From NCBI GenBank assembly GCA_905193485.1, contig CAJJOX010000166.1:1-5002 (forward strand): 5,002 nt of DNA. The letters run 5' to 3'. The DNA comes from an uncultured Porphyromonadaceae bacterium (lineage in GTDB: Bacteria > Bacteroidota > Bacteroidia > Bacteroidales > Muribaculaceae). Both the position numbers and the translations under genes were made by a program. The notes under the pieces are model-generated. The model was not told where the DNA came from, made no database searches, and saw only the letters and a list, made by a program, of their open reading frames with translations. Below are positions 1 to 4,491 of this stretch, in pieces; the stretch's first letter is position 1, and each line of letters opens with the position of its first letter.

Positions 1-674
1 CCGGGGCACCCGCCCGCCGCGAAATGGAAATTCTTCGAAAAGACGCCGAACTGGTCAGGCTTCGCAACCAGCTCAATCCTCATTTTCTCTTCAACACCCT
101 CAACTCCATCTACGCCCTCATCGACATCGACCCCGCAAAGGCGCAAAACGCCATCCACCGCCTCAGCAAAATGCTGCGCTACATGCTCTATGAAAGCCGC
201 GACACTGTGACCGTCGGCCATGAATGCGCCTTTCTCTCCGACTATATCGAACTGATGAAACTACGCCTCCCGGCCGATTTTCCCCTCGCCGTATCGATCG
301 ACAGTTCATCCGATCCGATGCTGCGCCTGCATCCCCTCCTCTTCATCAACATCATCGAGAACGCCTTCAAATTCGGCATGCGGGCTTCCGGACAGCGCAT
401 GATCGAAATAAGGCTGTCGGTCACCGGCTCTGTCGTAAGTTGCAGATGCTCCAACCGCTACACGCCCTGTTCCGACAAAACAGCCTCCTCCGAAACCGAT
501 CCCTCGTCAGGCATAGGCCTCGAAAACCTGCGGCGGCGACTGCAATTGCGCTATCCATCGGCCCACACACTCGAAATAACCAACGACGGCTCGCTGTTCA
601 CCGTCATCCTCTCGGTCGACACCGCACACGCCGCCATCATTACAACCACAACCAACACCCCTCCGCAATCATGA
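1..674 (+). CDS. LytS/HisKA_7TM-type sensor histidine kinase, C-terminal part (5' end outside window)
   Basis: This is the cytoplasmic catalytic end of a membrane sensor kinase that should autophosphorylate on histidine and pass phosphate to the response regulator encoded next. The frame is open from base 3 through GAPARRE into the first ATG at 24, so that ATG is internal and the gene is cut by the window edge; the sensor and membrane part is missing. Counting from the ATG at 24, residues 15-24 (NQLNPHFLFN) form the phosphoacceptor box of the His_kinase family (PF06580), with H20 as the likely site. An N box follows at 111-119 (IENAFKFGM, N113), where many relatives have ENAFKHG. A glycine ATP-lid motif lies at 162-170 (SGIGLENLR). 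The last 15 residues are a Thr-rich low-complexity tail. The stop overlaps the regulator start (ATGA), implying one operon with translational coupling. The signal sensed cannot be told from this fragment. Confidence 0.93.
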   Translation, partial: GAPARREMEILRKDAELVRLRNQLNPHFLFNTLNSIYALIDIDPAKAQNAIHRLSKMLRYMLYESRDTVTVGHECAFLSDYIELMKLRLPADFPLAVSIDSSSDPMLRLHPLLFINIIENAFKFGMRASGQRMIEIRLSVTGSVVSCRCSNRYTPCSDKTASSETDPSSGIGLENLRRRLQLRYPSAHTLEITNDGSLFTVILSVDTAHAAIITTTTNTPPQS

Positions 675-1423
675 ATCCACTCCGCACCTGCGTCATCGAC
701 GACGAACCTCTTGCAGCGCAGCTCATAGCCCGCTACATCACCGACACACCGTTTCTGTCACTCGCCGGGTCTTTCTCCTCGGCGCAGGAAGCCGTGAGGC
801 TTATTCTGTCCGGCGAAGTCGACCTCGTGTTTCTCGACATCAGCATGCCTCAGATCAACGGACTGGAATTCGCCCGGATCATTCCTTCGTCATGCCGCAT
901 TGTGTTCACCACGGCCTATGAAAAATATGCCGTCGACGGCTTCAAGGTCAACGCCATCGACTATCTTCTGAAACCGGTGAGCTATGAGGAATTCCTCGGC
1001 GCCGCCTCAAAAGCCGCGGCATCGCTCGCCTCGACGGTAAGCCGCGAAGAAAAACCGTCAGACCGCACAATCATTATCAAAAGCGAATACCGCCTCCTGC
1101 AGATACACCTCAGCGACATCCTTTATCTCGAAGGACTGAAAGACTACGTGAAAATATGCCTCGAAGGCGACCGTAAAAGCATACTGACCCTTCTGAACAT
1201 GCGCACGCTTGAAGCAGAGCTGCCACGCGGCATGTTCATGCGCGTCCACCGCTCCTACATCGTCAACACATCGAAGATACGGGTCATCGAACGCAACCGG
1301 ATCATCTTCGGCAACGTGCAGATTCCGGTCAGCGAATCCTATAAAAAAGAGTTTTCCGACTATGTCAACTCACGCCTCATAGGCGTGCGGTCCATGGAAT
1401 CATACGACGGAGCCGAGCAATAG
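671..1423 (+). CDS. LytTR-family two-component response regulator
   Basis: A 250-residue DNA-binding response regulator, the usual length for LytR/AlgR-type proteins, and the partner of the kinase just upstream. The receiver domain spans about residues 4-118: acidic pair D10-D11, phosphoacceptor D56 in FLDISMPQ, T80/T81 in FTTAY, and K101 in the LLKPV motif. All catalytic positions are present, so it should be phosphorylatable. A short linker (about 119-132) leads to a LytTR DNA-binding domain at about 133-235. That domain shows IIIKSEYR, DILYLEGLKDYVKI and FMRVHRSYIVN (189-199), the usual conserved blocks. The ATG at 671 was chosen because it starts exactly at the receiver domain and overlaps the kinase stop (ATGA). 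There is no Shine-Dalgarno sequence, so coupling to kinase translation is likely. The same frame stays open far upstream, back to 224, but that part only overprints the kinase. Target genes are unknown. Confidence 0.96.
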   Translation: MNPLRTCVIDDEPLAAQLIARYITDTPFLSLAGSFSSAQEAVRLILSGEVDLVFLDISMPQINGLEFARIIPSSCRIVFTTAYEKYAVDGFKVNAIDYLLKPVSYEEFLGAASKAAASLASTVSREEKPSDRTIIIKSEYRLLQIHLSDILYLEGLKDYVKICLEGDRKSILTLLNMRTLEAELPRGMFMRVHRSYIVNTSKIRVIERNRIIFGNVQIPVSESYKKEFSDYVNSRLIGVRSMESYDGAEQ

Positions 1424-1442
1424 ACCCGGACCGCCCGTCTTT

Positions 1443-1466
1443 CGTCAGGCCGTCAATTTTCTGACG
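1443..1466. terminator. Weak inverted repeat between convergent genes
   Basis: CGTCAG (1443-1448) and CTGACG (1461-1466) can pair around a 12-base loop that contains AATTTT. It lies at the junction of the convergent regulator genes and covers the last codons of the minus-strand one. There is no T tract after it on either strand, so a terminator role is only a guess from position. It is the only hairpin I see in the junction. Confidence 0.22.
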
Positions 1467-2142
1467 TGGATGTGAGCAGCGCCACCATGTCGGCACGCGA
1501 GTTGATGCGTATCTCACTCTGGCTGTAATCGATAAGCCCGCGGCTCTTCATGCCTTCAAGAGTGGCGATAAACGACGACCGCTGCACTCCGAACAGCGCA
1601 TAAAGGTCACGCTGACGGCATGTCAGCACCACATCCGTGCCCCCGCGCTGCGTCAGCGCCACTATCCAGAATGCGATACGTTCCTCAAGCGAGCCGGTGG
1701 TCAGCGCAAGCACACCGTCGACAGCCTTCTGCGCGTTCACCGACAGCATGTTGAGATAATTAAACAGGAAGATCGGATCGGCATTCAGCAGCTTGACATA
1801 GTCCGATTTGGCGATCTGCAATATACCGGCAGAGCCTATGGCCACAGCCGTGCAGGGATAGATCGTGGCTCTGCCGAAAAGAAACTCGGGCGCGATCACA
1901 TCCGGACGCGTGAGAGTCTGCGACACACGGAAACGCCCGTCGCTGTTCTCTACCGACACACGGGCCGATCCGGATATGATAAATTTTATATGCGTACACG
2001 GCGATCCCGCCTCAACGATCTTCTCGCCGTCGAGATATTTGAGAAAGTGAAACTTCGTGCGTCCGATCACCTCCGACAACTTCGAATAGCTTACCCCATG
2101 AAAAAGAGGCAACGCCATCAATATTTCATACATCGATTCCAT
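1453..2142 (-). CDS. Crp/Fnr-family transcriptional regulator
   Basis: A 229-residue cytoplasmic regulator of the Crp/Fnr superfamily, of normal length. The N-terminal cyclic-nucleotide-binding-like beta barrel covers about residues 10-115, with KYLDGEKIVEAGSP (35-48), IKFIISGSARV (52-62) and a phosphate-cassette-like segment FLFGRATIYPCTAVA (87-101). The strict FGE...RS signature of true cAMP binders is missing, so the ligand is unknown. No FNR-type N-terminal cysteine cluster is seen. A long dimerisation helix runs about 116-150. The C-terminal winged HTH is at about 175-215 (RQRDLYALFGVQRSSFIATLEGMKSRGLI), where the usual TVSR of the recognition helix reads SSFI. The start at 2142 precedes the canonical domain; M4 is an alternative, and the leader is A-rich without Shine-Dalgarno. 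It lies 114 bp downstream of the transporter in the same direction. I see no Bacteroidetes-type promoter in that gap, so cotranscription is possible, and a palindrome shared with the transporter leader suggests joint control. Confidence 0.93.
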   Translation of the reverse strand: MESMYEILMALPLFHGVSYSKLSEVIGRTKFHFLKYLDGEKIVEAGSPCTHIKFIISGSARVSVENSDGRFRVSQTLTRPDVIAPEFLFGRATIYPCTAVAIGSAGILQIAKSDYVKLLNADPIFLFNYLNMLSVNAQKAVDGVLALTTGSLEERIAFWIVALTQRGGTDVVLTCRQRDLYALFGVQRSSFIATLEGMKSRGLIDYSQSEIRINSRADMVALLTSTSEN

Positions 2143-2181
2143 CTTATAGTTTTTTAGATCCGGACACCGGCTTTCTTCACG

Positions 2182-2215
2182 AACGTCATGATCCGTATAT
2201 CATTCTAACGTCATG
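2182..2215. repeat. 9-bp direct repeat upstream of the Crp/Fnr gene
   Basis: AACGTCATG occurs at 2182-2190 and again at 2207-2215, 25 bp apart start to start, in the gap between the transporter stop and the regulator start. The second copy runs into the ATGGCGCCAT palindrome. A shorter match, TAACGTCA, recurs at 3358-3365 upstream of the transporter. These could be protein-binding half sites, but no known operator matches. Confidence 0.4.
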
Positions 2216-2223
2216 GCGCCATT
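2212..2223. promoter_or_regulatory. Palindromic element CATGGCGCCATT, copy upstream of the Crp/Fnr gene
   Basis: The 12-mer contains the perfect 10-bp palindrome ATGGCGCCAT (2213-2222). It sits 70 bp before the regulator start codon. An identical 12-mer lies in the leader of the upstream transporter gene (3194-3205). Two identical palindromes in front of two neighbouring same-strand genes suggest a common DNA-binding protein, possibly the Crp-like regulator itself. The sequence does not resemble the classic CRP or FNR boxes, so the assignment is inference. Confidence 0.4.
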
Positions 2224-2256
2224 TAAGTTTCATCGACTCACGCATTATGTTTCTTT

Positions 2257-3168
2257 TCAGACCGCAGACTCACGTTTCTGCCGGTAATAGAGCTGGACGG
2301 AGTTGATAGTATTCTGCCACGCTATATATGCCGCCGGCCCGACCGACGAGATAGGATTCATATAGGTCAGCGCCAGCCATATCGCCAGCACCGTGTTTTT
2401 CTGTCCCAGACCCTGGGCGCCCGCTATACGGTCGCCATAACAGGCTCCTATCCGACGCCCGACAAGAAACTGAAGGCCGCACACCACCCCCGCCGCCAGC
2501 GCAATAGCTATGATTTCAGGTATCCTGTCGGCAGGTTCGGCCATTATGAAACTCACCGACCGACCCACGACTATGAACAGCGACACAGCCCAGATATAGA
2601 ATGACACCGATTGCCTCGATCCAAGCTCGCGATGAAGCCGGGGCGTCACCGCACGCATTGCCAGAGCCAGAGCCAGCGGCATCAATATCAGCGGAGCCAC
2701 ATGACGCATGATGGCCAACGTCGTAGCCATCACGTCGACATCGCCCGACCCGATCACCGACAGAAGCAACGGCGCCGTCAGAGCCACCGCAACATTGCTC
2801 ACGAGCGAATAAGCCACCAGTCTGGGCACACTGCCGCCCAGCATTCCCGTCACCACAGGTGCCGCGGTGGCCGTCGGGCAAAACACACAGATAAACACTC
2901 CCTGCGCAACGTCGTCACTCAGCGGACGCAACGCGGCATATAATCCGATCGCCGCCCCGATCTGCACCGCAAGCATCCACCCTATCATCGGCGAAAGGCC
3001 TATCTCTCTGGGCGAGATGCGGCAGAACGTGATCAGAAGCATCACGAATATGAGATATGGAGTGAGAGGTTCGAGATAACTGATGTAGCTGTGAAACAGC
3101 AATCCGCTGAGCATGGCCGCCGGAAGCATCCACGGCTTCATTCGCTGTCGCAAAATCTGTGCTTTCAT
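2257..3168 (-). CDS. SBF/BASS-like membrane transporter (bile acid:sodium symporter superfamily)
   Basis: A 303-residue polytopic inner-membrane protein of the bile acid:sodium symporter-like superfamily; the substrate cannot be told. About ten hydrophobic segments are visible (roughly 12-30, 36-50, 62-80, 88-110, 117-138, 150-170, 190-208, 216-236, 255-272, 275-292). Family blocks are FCPTATAAPVVTGMLGG (96-112), matching the CPGGTASNVVT region of BASS proteins, and GLGQKNTVLAIW (253-264), matching the GMQN block. Residues that hold sodium in the Neisseria ASBT structure appear replaced (see findings). The frame stays open to an ATG at 3327, but I chose the ATG at 3168. The extra 53 residues are not membrane-like, would cross a terminator-like hairpin, and would begin upstream of the best promoter box (3219-3226). 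The chosen start gives the usual family length. Upstream of it there is only a weak A-rich leader. The Crp/Fnr gene follows 114 bp downstream. Confidence 0.88.
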   Translation of the reverse strand: MKAQILRQRMKPWMLPAAMLSGLLFHSYISYLEPLTPYLIFVMLLITFCRISPREIGLSPMIGWMLAVQIGAAIGLYAALRPLSDDVAQGVFICVFCPTATAAPVVTGMLGGSVPRLVAYSLVSNVAVALTAPLLLSVIGSGDVDVMATTLAIMRHVAPLILMPLALALAMRAVTPRLHRELGSRQSVSFYIWAVSLFIVVGRSVSFIMAEPADRIPEIIAIALAAGVVCGLQFLVGRRIGACYGDRIAGAQGLGQKNTVLAIWLALTYMNPISSVGPAAYIAWQNTINSVQLYYRQKRESAV

Positions 3169-3193
3169 TTCATCGTAACATATCGGGCGCGCG

Positions 3194-3205
3194 CATGGCG
3201 CCATT
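3194..3205. promoter_or_regulatory. Palindromic element CATGGCGCCATT, copy in the transporter leader
   Basis: The palindrome ATGGCGCCAT is at 3195-3204, 26 bp before the transporter start codon. If the -7 box at 3219-3226 is used, the element falls just downstream of the start of transcription. A bound protein there would be expected to block transcription. It is identical over 12 bp to the copy before the Crp/Fnr gene. Confidence 0.42.
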
Positions 3206-3218
3206 GCCCAAACGGCTG

Positions 3219-3226
3219 CAAAATTA
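3219..3226 (-). promoter_or_regulatory. Probable -7 promoter box of the transporter gene
   Basis: On the minus strand this reads TAATTTTG, a perfect match to the Bacteroidetes -7 consensus TAnnTTTG, followed by CA as is common. No TTTG is found at the usual 19-21 bp further upstream, so the promoter may be weak or need an activator. It predicts a leader of roughly 45 bases before the ATG at 3168, and so argues against the longer reading frame. Confidence 0.5.
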
Positions 3227-3276
3227 CAAATTTTATTGGCGCGGGCACTCATATTATCCGGCAAAAATGACCCTTT

Positions 3277-3314
3277 GAAAAAAGAGAACCCGCACCCGGG
3301 TAGTCGGATGCGGG
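3277..3314 (-). terminator. Rho-independent terminator-like hairpin on the minus strand
   Basis: Bases 3289-3298 and 3305-3314 pair as a 10-bp stem with one C/A mismatch and a six-base loop. On the minus strand the GC-rich stem is followed at once by a T-rich tract, TTCTCTTTTTTC (3288-3277). This is a good intrinsic terminator pointing towards the transporter, placed upstream of its -7 box. No minus-strand gene is visible in front of it, so it either ends a small RNA or antisense transcript or acts as an attenuator in a longer leader. Confidence 0.6.
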
Positions 3315-3394
3315 AGATGAAGGTCATCGTTCAATCTGAATCTTCGTGACTTTTTAATAACGTCAGCAAAATGCCTTCTCTTTTTATCATTAAA

Positions 3395-3417
3395 AACCCT
3401 TTGCGCCGCAAAAGGTT
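3395..3417 (-). terminator. Second stem-loop, terminator-like on the minus strand
   Basis: AACCCTTTGC (3395-3404) pairs with GCAAAAGGTT (3408-3417) around a three-base loop, with one C/A mismatch on the plus strand. On the minus strand the mismatch becomes a G-T wobble and the stem runs into TTTTTAATG. The stem is moderately strong and only about three unpaired T follow it, so it may be a weak terminator or simply RNA structure. Confidence 0.35.
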
Positions 3418-3529
3418 CATCCGTAATGATATTTTTTCAGTCCGCGTCCGTTTTTTTCATTCAGGAAGTCGGGGCATTTTCACCGCGGCTCCGCATCAAA
3501 TAGAGTTTCCGCCTTTTTGACATTTATTT

Positions 3530-3560
3530 TTTGCCGAACGAAACTATTTATTTAGATTTG
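3530..3560 (+). promoter_or_regulatory. Bacteroidetes-type promoter of yceD
   Basis: TTTG at 3530-3533, a 19-bp spacer, and TAGATTTG at 3553-3560 match the -33/-7 consensus of the Bacteroidetes primary sigma factor (TTTG, 19-21 bp, TAnnTTTG) at every fixed base. Transcription would start near 3567, leaving an AT-rich leader of about 35 bases before the GTG at 3603. This is the clearest promoter in the window. Confidence 0.8.
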
Positions 3561-3602
3561 CACAGTCATTCTTTCAAACTTATATAAAACAGCATTCACA
3601 AC

Positions 3603-4202
3603 GTGGGAAAATTCACAGCTTATAAAATTCCGTTGGCAAGCATGCCCCAGGGCATACAGACTTTTGAATTCCATCTCGACAAAAAGTTTTTCGAGAATAT
3701 GGAAAATCCCGACATCCACGATGCCGACCTTGATGTGACCCTCACCGTCGACCACAAAGCCGACCTCTACAACATGCTTTTCACAATCACGGGCACCATC
3801 ACGCTCATATGCGACCGCTGCCTCGACGACCTCATCCAGCCTGTCGACACCACTTACGAAATAGCAGTCAAATATGGCGACGACTATAACGACGAAAACG
3901 ACGATCTGCTTATCATCCCACACTCCGACAACACACTCAACGTCGCCTACATCATCCACGACACCGTAGCCCTCACCATCCCCATCAAGCACGTCCACCC
4001 GCTGGGCAAATGCAACCGCCAGATGAGCGCCATGCTCAAGAAACACCGCGCCCATGTCCCCGGCGACGAAGATGCCGAGCTCGAAGACCGGCTCATCGAC
4101 GAGATCGACTCAATCGACGCCGAAACATCAGCCGACGACAACGCCCCGGCTACCGATCCCCGCTGGGACGCCCTCAAAGGCCTTAACTCCGACGCCGACT
4201 GA
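3603..4202 (+). CDS. yceD: YceD/DUF177 family protein (23S rRNA accumulation)
   Basis: A 199-residue cytoplasmic protein of the DUF177 family, whose bacterial and plant members are needed for normal 23S rRNA accumulation and large-subunit assembly. The start is GTG: an in-frame TAA lies at 3585-3587 and no ATG comes before residue 14. The N-terminal MGKFTAYKIPL and FEFHLDKKFFE blocks belong to the family and need the GTG. A beta-rich core (about 42-90) includes LICDRCLDDL, with the conserved C70/C73 pair. A VHPLGKCN segment with C137 follows. A very acidic, likely disordered stretch (about 154-183) precedes the family's C-terminal DPRWDALKGL (185-194). It has its own consensus promoter 43 bp upstream. 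In most bacteria, including Bacteroidales as I recall, rpmF follows directly; it is absent here. The alternating acidic codons leave a 167-residue antisense frame that I regard as a shadow. Confidence 0.92.
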   Translation: MGKFTAYKIPLASMPQGIQTFEFHLDKKFFENMENPDIHDADLDVTLTVDHKADLYNMLFTITGTITLICDRCLDDLIQPVDTTYEIAVKYGDDYNDENDDLLIIPHSDNTLNVAYIIHDTVALTIPIKHVHPLGKCNRQMSAMLKKHRAHVPGDEDAELEDRLIDEIDSIDAETSADDNAPATDPRWDALKGLNSDAD

Positions 4203-4327
4203 TCCACACGCCCGCACCGACTCATCACCTCCCCGATAACGCTGCTCGGTTCCACTGAAATCAGCGCAAAAAGCCTGTCGACTAAAAAATCGGCGGCCTG
4301 AATTTCACATCCCGCATTCTCGATATG

Positions 4328-4355
4328 GCAGAAACACCGCAAACGGTGCTTCTGC
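4328..4355. other. Strong stem-loop of unknown role
   Basis: GCAGAAACACCG (4328-4339) pairs with CGGTGCTTCTGC (4344-4355) around a CAAA loop, with one internal A/C mismatch. GAT (4322-4324) and ATC (4356-4358) can extend the stem across a three-base bulge. There is no T tract on either side, so it is not a typical terminator. A processed 3' end of the yceD mRNA, a small RNA or a protein site are all possible. Confidence 0.45.
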
Positions 4356-4443
4356 ATCGTCATGCGCAAAATTTAAATTTCTGGCCATATATGTTAATCT
4401 ACCCCAACGCTCCAACTTTAACGACCGGCATCTGTTTTTATAA

Positions 4444-4455
4444 TCGAACGTTCGA
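4444..4455. promoter_or_regulatory. 12-bp palindrome upstream of the decarboxylase gene
   Basis: TCGAACGTTCGA is a perfect palindrome 36 bp before the ATG. It overlaps the end of the degenerate -7-like TATAATCG, where a bound protein would block transcription. It resembles no operator I can name; the LexA box of Gram-positive bacteria shares CGAAC...GTTCG but has four bases between the arms. An operator role is inferred from symmetry and position only. Confidence 0.33.
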
Positions 4456-4491
4456 AAAAAAGGAACAACAAACCTACATAAACATAACATT

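Larger units (their letters stand above)
3169..3602. other. Long divergent intergenic region between the transporter and yceD
   Basis: These 434 bp hold no convincing protein gene. From the transporter side they contain the shared palindrome (3194-3205), a minus-strand -7 box (3219-3226), a minus-strand terminator-like hairpin (3277-3314), a second hairpin (3395-3417) and a full plus-strand promoter for yceD (3530-3560). A minus-strand TAAGTTTG (3575-3582) also fits the -7 consensus but lacks a -33 box. Two tiny minus-strand ORFs (3523-3461, 20 residues; 3420-3331, 29 residues) are discussed in findings. The middle part is clearly more AT-rich than the flanking genes. Confidence 0.8.
4203..4491. 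other. Intergenic region without a gene between yceD and the decarboxylase gene
   Basis: I see no gene in these 289 bp. In particular, no frame encodes the short lysine/arginine-rich L32 protein expected after yceD. The region holds a strong hairpin at 4328-4355, an AT-only 12-bp palindrome AAATTTAAATTT at 4369-4380, and a 12-bp palindrome TCGAACGTTCGA at 4444-4455. No hairpin with a T tract follows yceD, so its terminator is not identified. No clean TAnnTTTG promoter is seen; the nearest is TATAATCG at 4439-4446 with TTTA 18 bp upstream, two and one mismatches from consensus. Confidence 0.75.

Noticed and set aside
224..670. Upstream extension of the response-regulator reading frame
   Set aside because: It overprints the kinase in another frame, has Arg/His-rich shadow composition, and the receiver domain begins exactly at the ATG at 671.
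2516..2943. Long frames on both strands inside the transporter gene
   Set aside because: Glycine- and histidine/arginine-rich shadow translations typical of GC-rich coding DNA; the transporter frame carries clear membrane segments and family motifs.
3317..3349. 10-residue plus-strand ORF (MKVIVQSESS)
   Set aside because: Too short, no promoter before it and no support beyond a start and a stop codon.
3552..4055. 167-residue antisense frame opposite yceD
   Set aside because: Shadow of the strongly biased codons of yceD; valine/aspartate-rich with no recognisable domain, and yceD is a well-supported family member.
3947..4369. 140-residue minus-strand frame crossing the end of yceD
   Set aside because: Serine-rich shadow with no domain; it crosses a gene end and an intergenic hairpin.
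4369..4380. AAATTTAAATTT palindrome as an operator
   Set aside because: AT-only simple sequence; such symmetry is common by chance and no promoter is nearby.
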